From contig CAMLEO010000165.1 of assembly GCA_946478975.1 (NCBI GenBank), positions 1 to 15,375 of the forward strand: a stretch of DNA of 15,375 nt, given 5' to 3'. Below are positions 5,774-13,844 of the stretch, piece after piece; within the stretch, counting starts at the first letter, position 1, and the number at the start of each line of letters is the position of its first letter. A program made the position numbers and the translations under genes. The notes beneath the pieces are model-generated. The model saw only the letters and a list, made by a program, of their open reading frames with translations. It was not told the origin of the DNA and ran no database searches. This stretch comes from an uncultured Steroidobacter sp. (GTDB taxonomy: Bacteria > Pseudomonadota > Gammaproteobacteria > Steroidobacterales > Steroidobacteraceae).

Positions 5774-8325
5774 TTAGCAATAATTCCTCGCAGGCCGCCG
5801 CTGATCAAAGCCGCGACATCCGCCAATGTGAGCAGCGGCGTGAGCCCGCCGCCTGCAACTAAATAGCGCGCCTCCCAGACCGGATCGAACTTGTCCTTGA
5901 AGCTGCGCAAGCCGCGGAAGTTATAGAACGTTTCACCATGATCGAACAACAAACGACCGAACCGGTGCCAGCGCGGTGCCAGCTCGTGGCTCGCCATGCC
6001 GGACATCGGCGCCATCCCCAGGCCAAAGCGCTTATACCCTTCCGCCTGGGCGTACAGCATCAATTTTGTGAACAGGAAATCCATCGTGCCCGGCGGCGCC
6101 TGCGGCGTCTGGCGCATGAGATCGATGCTGACCTCTTCCTTGACCTGCGTGACCAGCAGGTTCGCGAACGCGACCAGCTGGCCGCGCTGCCGGACCAACG
6201 CGAACGGTTGTCGCGAAACGTAGGCAGGCTCGAATGTGCCTAGGGAAAAACCTTTCTCGCGCGTTTCGTGGTCATTCAACCAAGCGTCCGAGACCGCTTC
6301 CAGTTCCGACAGCAGTGAAGGCACTCGCTCCGCCGGCGCGATTTCGAATGTGAGCTCGTCGCGCTCGCCCCGGTTCAGCGCCGTTCGCAAATGCGAGCGC
6401 TTCGAGCCCTTGATAGTGAAGCTGTCCAGCTGCACATACGCGTACTCGCCCAACTTGAACGCACGCAAGCCCGCGTCGAGATATAGCGGCAACGAGTCGC
6501 CGCGCACCTGATAGAACGTCGCACGACCGCCGTGATCGGTCGCGAGCTCGATGAAGCGCCAGATCAGCTCCTGCCATTCCGATTCGCGACCAACTGGATC
6601 GAACAGCGAGATCCACGACCGGCCCTGGCGTCCATACATGATGAACGTGTTGCCAGACGTAGAGAACAACAGATGCTTGTCGCCCATCAAGGCGAGATTC
6701 GCCTCCGCCGAGGGCTGCGCATTGATGATGGCCTGGGCGCGATCCAGCTCTTCGGTCGATGGCAGGTCGGGTTCGCCAGGCGAAGGCCGCAGCAGCTGCC
6801 ACAACGCGAAGCCGCCACCGAGCAATGCCACGCCGAGCATCGCGCGCAACGAACGCGGCGCGTGCGCGTCGAACTCGAATTGCCACCACAGCTGACTGGT
6901 GTAATCGACTTCGCGATAAGCAAACAGCAACAGGAAGGCGGTGACCGCGACCATCCACACGACCGAGATCAACCACACGCCGCGCAGCGGATGTGAGAAC
7001 AGCGCCGAGCGCCGATCGAACTGCGCACGCGAGAGATAAAGCAGTGCCGCCAGGATCGCAAGGTAACAAGCCTGCGGAAGAGCGAGGCCCTTCGGCATCG
7101 CCAGGACGGCGGCGATGATCGCTAATACGAATGACGCCCACCAGGCCGCGTCGAGACGATGAAGCAGTCCGCGCGCGATCAAGATCATCGCGAAGCCGGT
7201 GATGCTGCCGATGAAGTGCGAGGCTTCAACCAACGGCAGCGGCACACGCAGCGCCAGCAGATCCGTGGCCTCGGCCGACGCCGGCGTCACGCCGGACACC
7301 AGCAACCAGCCACCGGCGATGAACGTCATCGTGGCGAGCAGCATCGGCGACAGTCGAACGGCCGCGCGTCCGATGGGAGCCGCGATACCGGAACGCACTT
7401 CGTACGCGGCCAGCAACACCGCGGCGAGAACCAGCGGCAGCAGGTAGTAGATGACGCGGTAGAGCACCAGCGCGCTGAGAATCTGTTCGACCGGTGCGCG
7501 GTCACCGCACGCAAGCAGAATGATTGCCTCGAACACGCCAAGGCCGCCAGGAACGTGGCTGAGCAGGCCGGCGACCAGGCCGATCGAATACCACGCAACG
7601 AATGGCCCCGGTTCGACCGCACCTTGGGGCAGAAGCAGCCATAGCGCGGTGGCCGACGCCAGTAGGTCCAACGCGGAAATGATGAGCTGCTGAATCGCCA
7701 GCTTCGCCGGCGGCAGACGTACTCGCCAGCGCCAGGCAATCATGATCTCGCGGCGGCTCGCCGACATCGCAATGAACGCGACTACTGCGATGAGGATGGC
7801 GCCGCCGATGACCCGCAGCAGCCACGCGGGTATGTGCGCGAGATCAGCAACGCCGTCGGCGCCCCAAATCAGTCCCGCCGCACCGAAAGCGGCCGTGCCA
7901 AAGGTGAACGCGCTGGCATTGAATGCGATTACTTGCGCGACTTTGGTGGCGTCGACACCAGCGGCTGAGTACAGCCGCATGCGGACCGCGCCGCCGGTCA
8001 GTACACCCAATCCCACGGTGTTGCCGAGGGCATAAGCGATGAAGGATGTCAGCAGCACCGTCGACCGCCGGATCTGCACCTCAGCGTACTTCATTGCCGA
8101 GAGGTCGTATCCGGTCAGCACCAGGTAGCTCGCCGCAGTGGCCAGCGCAGCCAACAACAGGTCCTGCAGCGGCTCGGACGCCATCTGCTGCATGACCTCG
8201 TCGTAGTGGACCTCGCCGAGCAAGGCGCGGAACGCGTCGATCAACAACAGGCTGATCAGGCCCGCACCGGCTGCGATCAACCAGATGCGCCACTTCGCCC
8301 AACCGCCGACCGATGCCTCCGCCAT
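5770..8325 (-). CDS. mprF: MprF-type phosphatidylglycerol aminoacyltransferase/flippase
   Basis: This large inner-membrane protein (851 residues from ATG 8325) transfers an amino acid, usually Lys or Ala, from tRNA to phosphatidylglycerol and flips the product outward, lowering surface negative charge. Residues 10-310 are the first flippase part, with the hallmark GLLSHVPGGLGVFE (253-266). More helices run to about residue 512. Residues 525-851 are the cytosolic DUF2156 synthase domain, with LMGDKHLLFS (546-555), SKRSHLRTALNRGER (641-655), SIDLMRQTP (733-741), FLFTKLMLYAQAEGYKRFGLGMAP and NFRGLRSFKDKFDP (802-815). The ATG at 8325 puts the first helix near the N-terminus; an upstream GTG at 8385 would add 20 atypical residues. 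Usual family length is about 840-880. It is coupled to the AcvB-type gene downstream. Lys versus Ala specificity cannot be read here. Confidence 0.95.
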   Translation of the reverse strand: MAEASVGGWAKWRIWLIAAGAGLISLLLIDAFRALLGEVHYDEVMQQMASEPLQDLLLAALATAASYLVLTGYDLSAMKYAEVQIRRSTVLLTSFIAYALGNTVGLGVLTGGAVRMRLYSAAGVDATKVAQVIAFNASAFTFGTAAFGAAGLIWGADGVADLAHIPAWLLRVIGGAILIAVVAFIAMSASRREIMIAWRWRVRLPPAKLAIQQLIISALDLLASATALWLLLPQGAVEPGPFVAWYSIGLVAGLLSHVPGGLGVFEAIILLACGDRAPVEQILSALVLYRVIYYLLPLVLAAVLLAAYEVRSGIAAPIGRAAVRLSPMLLATMTFIAGGWLLVSGVTPASAEATDLLALRVPLPLVEASHFIGSITGFAMILIARGLLHRLDAAWWASFVLAIIAAVLAMPKGLALPQACYLAILAALLYLSRAQFDRRSALFSHPLRGVWLISVVWMVAVTAFLLLFAYREVDYTSQLWWQFEFDAHAPRSLRAMLGVALLGGGFALWQLLRPSPGEPDLPSTEELDRAQAIINAQPSAEANLALMGDKHLLFSTSGNTFIMYGRQGRSWISLFDPVGRESEWQELIWRFIELATDHGGRATFYQVRGDSLPLYLDAGLRAFKLGEYAYVQLDSFTIKGSKRSHLRTALNRGERDELTFEIAPAERVPSLLSELEAVSDAWLNDHETREKGFSLGTFEPAYVSRQPFALVRQRGQLVAFANLLVTQVKEEVSIDLMRQTPQAPPGTMDFLFTKLMLYAQAEGYKRFGLGMAPMSGMASHELAPRWHRFGRLLFDHGETFYNFRGLRSFKDKFDPVWEARYLVAGGGLTPLLTLADVAALISGGLRGIIAK

Positions 8326-8453
8326 AACTCTCGTGCTTCCTTTGCCCTGTAGGGGGCCCGCGCATTCTGCCGTGCAAATACGCACAGTTCATTACGTTGT
8401 TGACACGCGCGGCGGGCGATTCAGAGCACCCTGGCGCGACGCGGGCGCGGGCG

Positions 8454-8482
8454 ATTATACGGGGACTGCGTCAGGATTTACC
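8454..8482 (-). promoter_or_regulatory. Candidate promoter for the mprF-acvB pair
   Basis: On the minus strand a perfect TATAAT lies at 8459-8454. A poor -35 (GGTAAA, 8482-8477) is 17 bases upstream. This gives a leader of roughly 120 nt before the ATG at 8325. The -10 is the only perfect one noticed in the window; the weak -35 suggests activator dependence, which is inference. Confidence 0.45.
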
Positions 8483-8513
8483 CCAATTCGTAGAGCTTCT
8501 TGAATCCGTAAAT

Positions 8514-8536
8514 GGGATAATCCCCTCCTGGGATTA
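8514..8536. promoter_or_regulatory. Overlapping GGGAT palindromes, likely operator of the XRE gene
   Basis: GGGAT-A-ATCCC (8514-8524) is a perfect palindrome, and its right half overlaps a second inverted pair, TAATCCC (8518-8524) and GGGATTA (8530-8536). GATAAT at 8516-8521 could be the -10 of the XRE gene, so a bound regulator would block it. The site lies 28 bases before that gene and within 60 bp of the divergent mprF promoter candidate. Autoregulation by the XRE protein is inference. Confidence 0.45.
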
Positions 8537-8563
8537 CAACGGCTCATCTGACCGGAGCGACTC

Positions 8564-8845
8564 ATGAAGTTCCTGCGCACGCCCGAGCACAAGCGGCTGA
8601 TGAAAATGCTGACGGCCGCCCGCAAGCACAAAGGCCTCACGCAGCAGCAGCTCGCCGAACAGATCGGCGAGAATCAGAACTTCATTTCCAAGTACGAAAG
8701 CGGCGAGCGCCGGCTGGATTTCCTGGAAGTCGCAGCCATCTCCCGGCCGATCGACTTCAACATGGCGAACGCCGTGCGCGAGATCGAAGCCGAGTACGGG
8801 CCGATCGTGAATCCCAAGCAGCGCAAGGCGGGCAAGAAAAAGTAG
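8564..8845 (+). CDS. XRE-family helix-turn-helix regulator
   Basis: This small DNA-binding protein has 93 residues. Residues 10-60 form a Cro/CI-type HTH: LTAARKHKGLTQQQLAEQIG holds the first helices and NFISKYESGERRLDFLE the recognition helix and the conserved Y-E-x-G-E-R-R turn. After it come a short helix (MANAVREIEAEYG) and a Lys/Arg-rich tail (KQRKAGKKK) that may add non-specific DNA contact. There is no sensor or peptidase domain. The ATG has a GGAG RBS seven bases upstream (8553-8556). It is divergent from the mprF/acvB pair and ends 13 bases before the convergent response regulator. It may control itself and perhaps mprF through the palindromes upstream. No toxin partner is adjacent, so an antitoxin role is unlikely but possible. 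Confidence 0.88.
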   Translation: MKFLRTPEHKRLMKMLTAARKHKGLTQQQLAEQIGENQNFISKYESGERRLDFLEVAAISRPIDFNMANAVREIEAEYGPIVNPKQRKAGKKK

Positions 8846-8858
8846 CCGCCGGACGCTC

Positions 8859-9536
8859 TCATTCGGCGACGAGCTTGTAACCCGCGCCGGGCGTGGTCTG
8901 CAGAATCTCTGGCGACGACGCATCCCGTTCGATCTTTTGTCTCAATCGATACACGAGCTGCTTGAGCGTGCGGCGTTCGCGCGCAGTTGCTCGGCCCCAC
9001 AGATGTAACAGCAACTTTTCCGCGGTGATCGTGCGCCCGGGTGTCGCCATCAGTAACTGCAGAGCCTTGAGTTCCAGCGGCGTCACTCGAACGGGCGCAG
9101 CCGCTGCAACGTGCAGTGTTCGCTGCTCAGGATCGAGCTTCAGCTGGCCCGCAGCCACGGGACCCTCCAACACTTCGGACCGACGCAGGAGCGCACGAAC
9201 GCGCGCAAGCAGGGCGCGCGGACTGAATGGCTTGCGCACATAGTCATCGGCGCCGGAGTCGAACGCTTCGACCAAGTCCTCTTCGAGGTCGTGCACCGTT
9301 AGCATCATGATCGGCACGGGCGAGCGGCCGCGGATCTCACGACACACTTGCAGACCATTCGGCTCCGGCATGTTGATATCGAGCAGCACCAGGTCGGGCG
9401 AGTCGCGCTGAAACGCTTGCAGCGCGCTTTCGCCGTCGCCAACGGCAGAAACGTCGTAGCCGGCCTGCGTGAGCGTAAATCCAATGAGCGCTCGCAGATC
9501 GCCATCGTCATCAGCCACGAGAACTCTCATATTCAT
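8859..9536 (-). CDS. OmpR-family response regulator (second copy)
   Basis: This is a 225-residue transcription regulator. Residues 3-118 form the receiver: acidic pocket ADDD (8-11), phospho-acceptor Asp53 in LLDINMP, Thr80 and Lys102 in VRKPFSP. Residues 128-224 are a winged-helix DNA-binding domain (LELKALQLLMATPGRTIT, LKQLVYRLRQKIE, TTPGAGYKLV). Its ATG overlaps the stop of the upstream flavoprotein gene (ATGA), so the two are translationally coupled. No kinase gene is next to it. It is a close paralogue of the regulator at 11020-11694, sharing blocks such as GADDYxxKPFSPRxLLARVxALLRR. It may be driven by the same kinase or regulate a different gene set. Confidence 0.93.
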   Translation of the reverse strand: MNMRVLVADDDGDLRALIGFTLTQAGYDVSAVGDGESALQAFQRDSPDLVLLDINMPEPNGLQVCREIRGRSPVPIMMLTVHDLEEDLVEAFDSGADDYVRKPFSPRALLARVRALLRRSEVLEGPVAAGQLKLDPEQRTLHVAAAAPVRVTPLELKALQLLMATPGRTITAEKLLLHLWGRATARERRTLKQLVYRLRQKIERDASSPEILQTTPGAGYKLVAE

Positions 9537-10924
9537 CGGCGCTCCGTCGCCAGCAGCGCCGCGAGCTTTTCCGCGTGACCCCGCAGTTCATGAGCCGCGG
9601 TCGCTTCCCACAGATCCGCACGCAACATCGGACCGACGTAAAAAAGATGGGGACCCGGCCAACCTTCCGCATCGATGACGGCGCCGTTCGGACCGGTGCG
9701 CAGACCCAATCCCAGCGAATCAGCCACACACAGGCCACACTGCACGAGATTGCGCCACAGCGGCTCGGTCGAGCGCGCGATGGCGTAGTCGGGGCCGGTG
9801 CAATTGATCACGCGGTCGAACTGCTGTGTGCGCGGTCGCTGCGTTCCGCGCGGGCGCCAGCTCACTTCGATCCGATCGTCGCGCGCTATGAATTCCTTGA
9901 TGTGTCCGGCGTGGATGATGAGATGTCGTGAGCTCCGCAGGGAGTCGATCTTTTGGATCAGCTGCGGCGGCAAGCGATGCCGATAGATGTCCCAGTACGC
10001 GCGCACGTGTCGCAGGAAGCGGATGCGGTCGCGCTCAGGCAGTCGCTGCCAGATCGTCGGCGCCATGTTACGAACGAAGGTGATTGCCTCGCGCCAGTCG
10101 CCGCCCATCTTCTCAGCTTCATTCGCAAGCAATCGCACCGAGCGCGTCAAGCCGCGCAGTGATGTCGATGCAGCGAGGAGTAGGGCGTTGCCGTCGCCCT
10201 TGAATGCGTCAGGTCGGAATGCAGTTTGTCGCGGCGGCACCAGACCGTGACGTGACAATGCATGCAGCGTCGGCACGCGCTTCGGATCCGCGGACGCGAC
10301 GTTGATGATATCCGCGGCGGTCAGGCCCGTGCCGATCAGCAGAATGGCTTCGTCCGAGCTGAACTTGAGATCCGATGCCCAGGGATCGGCAATGTATGCT
10401 GGATGATCGAGCACATTCTTCGCCACGGCGAGCGACGCGGGCTTGGGATTGCCCGGCGCGAGTACCACATCGTCCGCAGTGAAACGGCGCCCGCCGTCGA
10501 GTTCGACCTGCAGCGGCAGATGGCGCTCGATGCGGCGGATGTTTGTGACCGTGCCCCGAGTGATGTCTAAACGAATGTTTGTTGGCGCGCTGAGCTGCGC
10601 GGCCAGCAGCACCTCGCCGAGATATTCGCCATACAACGCACGCGGCAGGAAATCTTCGCCAGTCGCATTCGGCATGCGTCGCTGCGCGAATTCGAGGAAT
10701 TCCTTGGGCGCGGCGGAATTCGCGGACATTCGACTCGCCGGCACGTTCAGCAGATACGGAAATCCGCGCTCCGCGTACGCAGCTCCGCGCCCGACTTCAT
10801 TCGCGCGCTCGATCAATATGAGCCGCGTCGGCCCTGCCGGCGGCCGTCGCAGCAGATTCGCGGCGACCACCGTGCCGCTGAATCCGCCGCCGACGATGAC
10901 TATGGTCCGTAGCAGTCCTGCCAA
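9533..10924 (-). CDS. YdhS-like FAD/NAD(P)-binding protein
   Basis: This 463-residue protein resembles the uncharacterised YdhS group (COG4529-type) of pyridine nucleotide-disulfide oxidoreductase-fold flavoproteins. The N-terminal FAD-binding Rossmann motif is IVIVGGGFSGTVVAANLL (8-25), with Glu39 ending the second strand. A second nucleotide-binding motif is LIGTGLTAADII (196-207). INCTGPDYA is the third FAD-contact region, and the C-terminal FYVGPMLRADLWEATAAHELRGHA resembles the end of the family. It is cytosolic, with no signal peptide. The substrate is unknown; related proteins are annotated as possible N-hydroxylases or redox enzymes. The start is TTG, supported by AGGAG seven bases upstream. 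Its stop overlaps the next response regulator. It lies between two paralogous regulators. Confidence 0.85.
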   Translation of the reverse strand: MAGLLRTIVIVGGGFSGTVVAANLLRRPPAGPTRLILIERANEVGRGAAYAERGFPYLLNVPASRMSANSAAPKEFLEFAQRRMPNATGEDFLPRALYGEYLGEVLLAAQLSAPTNIRLDITRGTVTNIRRIERHLPLQVELDGGRRFTADDVVLAPGNPKPASLAVAKNVLDHPAYIADPWASDLKFSSDEAILLIGTGLTAADIINVASADPKRVPTLHALSRHGLVPPRQTAFRPDAFKGDGNALLLAASTSLRGLTRSVRLLANEAEKMGGDWREAITFVRNMAPTIWQRLPERDRIRFLRHVRAYWDIYRHRLPPQLIQKIDSLRSSRHLIIHAGHIKEFIARDDRIEVSWRPRGTQRPRTQQFDRVINCTGPDYAIARSTEPLWRNLVQCGLCVADSLGLGLRTGPNGAVIDAEGWPGPHLFYVGPMLRADLWEATAAHELRGHAEKLAALLATERR

Positions 10925-10930
10925 TCCGCC

Positions 10931-10952
10931 GCTCCTGCTATTGCGATAGCAG
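10931..10952 (-). promoter_or_regulatory. Hairpin abutting the flavoprotein ribosome binding site
   Basis: On the minus strand, CTGCTAT and ATAGCAG form a perfect 7-bp stem with a 4-nt loop (10952-10935). The AGGAG Shine-Dalgarno (10936-10932) uses the last two stem bases. The hairpin could therefore limit ribosome access to the TTG start at 10924. This is a structural observation; regulation is inference. Confidence 0.4.
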
Positions 10953-10985
10953 CAGCGTAGGCCAGAGTCGGTATCAAGTCGGTAA

Positions 10986-11012
10986 CGTCGCAGTCATGAA
11001 TCGGCTGCGACG
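10986..11012 (-). terminator. Hairpin after the first response regulator, possible weak terminator
   Basis: CGTCGCAG (10986-10993) and CTGCGACG (11005-11012) form a perfect 8-bp stem with an 11-nt loop, eight bases past the regulator stop on the minus strand. No T-run follows, so it is at best a partial terminator or an mRNA-processing or stability element between the kinase/regulator genes and the flavoprotein gene. Confidence 0.35.
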
Positions 11013-11019
11013 CCGGCAA

Positions 11020-11694
11020 TCAGTCGACGATCAATTTGTAACCCGCACCGGGCGCCGTCTGGAGCATTTGCGGGGCGGCGGGGTCGATTTCGATTTTCTG
11101 GCGCAGGCGGTGGACCAGTTGTTTGAGCAGCTGGCGGTCGCCGGAGCCCTTGTGTCCCCACACCTGCATCAGCAGACGATCAGAGTTGACGGTGTGGCCG
11201 GCGTTGGCGATCAACATTTGCAGCAGGCGCAGCTCGAGTTTGGTCAGGCGCAGTGGCGCGTTGGTGCCGACTTGCACGGTGTGCTCGTCGACATCGAGGC
11301 GAATGCGTCCGGCGGCAAGAGGCGTGGCATTCTCCATGCCGGCGCGACGGAGCAACGCTTTCACCCGCGCGAGCAACGTGCGCGGGCTGAAAGGTTTGGT
11401 CAAATAATCGTCGGCACCGAGCTCCAGCGCTTTGACCAGATCTTCCTCTTCGCCACGCACCGTCAGCATCATCACCGGCACACGCGATTTGGTGCGAATC
11501 GCTTCACACACCTGAAAGCCGCTGGCACCGGGCATGTTGATATCCAGGATCACCAGGTCCGGCCCTTCGCTTTCGAACGCACGCAACGCCTGCGTGCCAT
11601 CGCCGGCTTTGACGACCAGATAACCCGCTTGCGACAACGTGAACGCAATCAGCGCGAGCAAATCCTTGTCGTCATCCGCAGAAAGAATCTTCAT
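11020..11694 (-). CDS. OmpR-family response regulator, partner of the adjacent kinase
   Basis: This 224-residue regulator starts at ATG 11694; a longer in-frame reading would run into the kinase gene and encode unrelated residues. The receiver has ADDD (6-9), phospho-acceptor Asp51 in ILDINMPG, the LTV stretch with Thr78, and TKPFSP (Lys100). The winged-helix output domain follows (LRLLQMLIANAGHTVNSDRL, LKQLVHRLRQKIE, TAPGAGYKLIVD). It begins 14 bases after the kinase stop, the usual arrangement of a kinase/regulator pair in one operon. Likely targets are genes of this operon or sulfur-related genes, by context only. It is a close paralogue of the regulator at 8859-9536. Confidence 0.95.
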   Translation of the reverse strand: MKILSADDDKDLLALIAFTLSQAGYLVVKAGDGTQALRAFESEGPDLVILDINMPGASGFQVCEAIRTKSRVPVMMLTVRGEEEDLVKALELGADDYLTKPFSPRTLLARVKALLRRAGMENATPLAAGRIRLDVDEHTVQVGTNAPLRLTKLELRLLQMLIANAGHTVNSDRLLMQVWGHKGSGDRQLLKQLVHRLRQKIEIDPAAPQMLQTAPGAGYKLIVD

Positions 11695-11708
11695 GAGCGT
11701 TGCGCTGC

Positions 11709-13844
11709 CTACTCCGCGGTGACCTTCAGTTTGACTTCGAATCGCGTGCGACCTTCCGGCGTGCGACGCGCGGTGATCGTGCCCCCGTGGCGTTCGATAA
11801 TTGATTTGACGATCCACAAACCCAACCCCAGGCCGCCGGGTTCCGGCTCCTGGCCGGCGCCGCGATAGAAACGATCGAACACGGAATTGCTTTCGATCTC
11901 CGGCACACCGGGCCCTTCGTCTTCGAACCAGGTCGTGATGAAGTCGTCGCTGTGTTCCGCGCCGATGCGAATGACGCTGTCCTCGGGCGCGAACTTGCTC
12001 GCGTTCGCCAGCAGATTCACAAACACCTGCGTGAGACGCGGGCCGTCGCCATCCACGTTCGGCAGATTCTCCGGCAGGTTCACTTCCAAACGCTGCCGGC
12101 GCTGCGTCAGCAGCGCGCCCATCAACGCATCGGAGTCCTCGACCAGCTCGCTGATCGAGACGCTTTGATGACGAATGCTGAGCTGCCCCGACTCGATGCG
12201 CACGCTTTCGAGCAGATTATCGATCAAGCGCGTCAGCCGCAGAGCGCCGCGCTCCAATGACAACACCAGCTCTTTCTGCTGCTCGGTGGTCATGGTGTCG
12301 AAACCTTCGCGCAGCAGCTCGATCGATGCGAGCTGCGCGGCAAGCGGCGTTCGGAACTCGTGAGAAATATTCACCAGCACCGAATCTCGCGCGCGACGCA
12401 CGCCTTCCAGCTCGGTTTCATCTCGAATCACCTGCACCTGCAGATCGTCGACGGGACTCGAGCTGGTGATGATGGTGATACGCGGCGGTCCATCGCTCAG
12501 CTGCAGATTCTCAGTGGCCTGAGTGCTGCCTTCGACGCGTGCGCGAAGGATCGGACAGTTCGTCTCGCACGGACGCGGGCCGTTCTCGCTTTCACGACAG
12601 GGCTTGAGCACGTCACCGCAGAAACGTCCGATCGCCTCGTGCGCCTGAACGCCCAGCAATCGCGCCGCTTGCGGGTTTAGATAACGAATCACACGCGACT
12701 TATCGACCGCGTACACGCCTTCGACGATGCCGCCGAGCACCGCCTGCGCTTCGGCTTCACGTCGGCGCAACGTGCCGGTCAGCTCGATCAGGTTATTGCG
12801 CATATCCTCGATGGTGCGCCCGAGCTTGCCGACTTCCTTGGTGCCGCCGACCGGAATCGAAGTGGAAAAGTCACCATGGCCGAGCTTCTCCACCGCGTCG
12901 GTCAACGTTGCGACCGGCCCGGTTACTTGCCGACCGAGCACGATGCCCGCGAGCACCGCCAGCGCCGCGAGCACGATCGCAGTGGCAAGCAGCCGTTTTG
13001 CGAGCCCGCCGACGGAAGCGTCGATATCAGATGAAGGCAAGCGCGCTTCGAGCAACGCAATCGCTTCGCCCGTCACAGCAAAGATCGGAAAGCTCGCGGC
13101 ATACAGATCTTCTGAGTCGATGCGACGGACCGCCGAGCGGCCATCGGACAGGCCAGCGGAATGCAGGCGAGTGAAGTCCGTGACCTTGCGATCTTCGACA
13201 AACGTTCGGTAGTTGATCAGCTTGATCTGCGTGCCGACGCGTTCGCTCAAGATCTGCGCCAGTTTCGGGTCGAGCAGTCGCGCTACATACAAACGACGCC
13301 CGGTCGCGCCGCCGACTTGAGCGGAGGCGCCCAGCAGTGCATAGGGCGTGTCCGTCGGCACTGCCATGAAACGTTCGCCCTGCTCGTCAGCAGACGTGGC
13401 GATCTGTTCCCAAGACAACTCCGCGCCGGCTTGCGCGAGCAGCTGATCGCCTTCGAACACCGCGCAGGAAACAATCGTCTCGGTGTTGCATGACCGGCGC
13501 AGGTACGGGCCGATCGTCGAGCCTCGCCGATCCGCGAGCAGGCGTTGGAATGTCTGCCGCTCGGCAACCGTCTTGGCGTGAGTGAGCGCGTCTTCGCTGT
13601 AGCGGCGCAGATCTTCGCGAGCCATTGCGCCCGCCAGTTGCACGCGCGACTTGCCCTGCTGATCGGCGAGATCACGCAGCGAGCCGATCGCCGAAATCGA
13701 AATGCCGCCGACCAGCAGCAGCACGATGGCGACGTTGATCGTGGCAATCCACACGCCGAGGCTGGCACGCGAGGTGTCCAGCTGCAGCCCGTCGATGAAC
13801 TGCTGAGTACGATCGACGGCGTATGAAAAGAGGCCTCCGATCAC
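11709..13844 (-). CDS. Membrane sensor histidine kinase with HAMP and Cys-rich PAS domain
   Basis: This is a 711-residue kinase. Helix 1 is at about 31-53, a periplasmic domain runs to about 283 (with Cys119 and Cys127), and helix 2 is at 284-304. A HAMP domain (305-357) and a PAS domain (about 363-475) follow, the latter with four closely spaced cysteines (Cys409, 416, 426, 430; the last two in RPCETNCPIL). HisKA has the phospho-acceptor His495 in NISHEFRTPL. The ATP-binding domain shows NLLANASKFAP, DEGPGVP (642-648), GLGLGLWIVKSIIERHGG (671-688). The start is GTG at 13844, overlapping the cysW stop (GTGA), so translation is coupled to the sulfate permease. The cognate regulator follows 14 bases downstream. 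Signal unknown; the cysteines could sense redox or a metal, and coupling to CysW suggests sulfur status. Confidence 0.95.
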   Translation of the reverse strand: MIGGLFSYAVDRTQQFIDGLQLDTSRASLGVWIATINVAIVLLLVGGISISAIGSLRDLADQQGKSRVQLAGAMAREDLRRYSEDALTHAKTVAERQTFQRLLADRRGSTIGPYLRRSCNTETIVSCAVFEGDQLLAQAGAELSWEQIATSADEQGERFMAVPTDTPYALLGASAQVGGATGRRLYVARLLDPKLAQILSERVGTQIKLINYRTFVEDRKVTDFTRLHSAGLSDGRSAVRRIDSEDLYAASFPIFAVTGEAIALLEARLPSSDIDASVGGLAKRLLATAIVLAALAVLAGIVLGRQVTGPVATLTDAVEKLGHGDFSTSIPVGGTKEVGKLGRTIEDMRNNLIELTGTLRRREAEAQAVLGGIVEGVYAVDKSRVIRYLNPQAARLLGVQAHEAIGRFCGDVLKPCRESENGPRPCETNCPILRARVEGSTQATENLQLSDGPPRITIITSSSPVDDLQVQVIRDETELEGVRRARDSVLVNISHEFRTPLAAQLASIELLREGFDTMTTEQQKELVLSLERGALRLTRLIDNLLESVRIESGQLSIRHQSVSISELVEDSDALMGALLTQRRQRLEVNLPENLPNVDGDGPRLTQVFVNLLANASKFAPEDSVIRIGAEHSDDFITTWFEDEGPGVPEIESNSVFDRFYRGAGQEPEPGGLGLGLWIVKSIIERHGGTITARRTPEGRTRFEVKLKVTAE

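Noticed and set aside
6272..7141. 289-residue minus-strand open frame within mprF
   Set aside because: It is an out-of-frame shadow of the clearly recognised MprF sequence.
8564..8845. Antitoxin of a toxin-antitoxin pair
   Set aside because: The HTH protein has no adjacent small toxin-like gene; both neighbours are unrelated larger genes on the opposite strand.
10996..11868. 290-residue plus-strand open frame antisense to the first response regulator
   Set aside because: It is rich in Gln, Arg and His with no domain, while the opposite strand encodes a textbook regulator and kinase.
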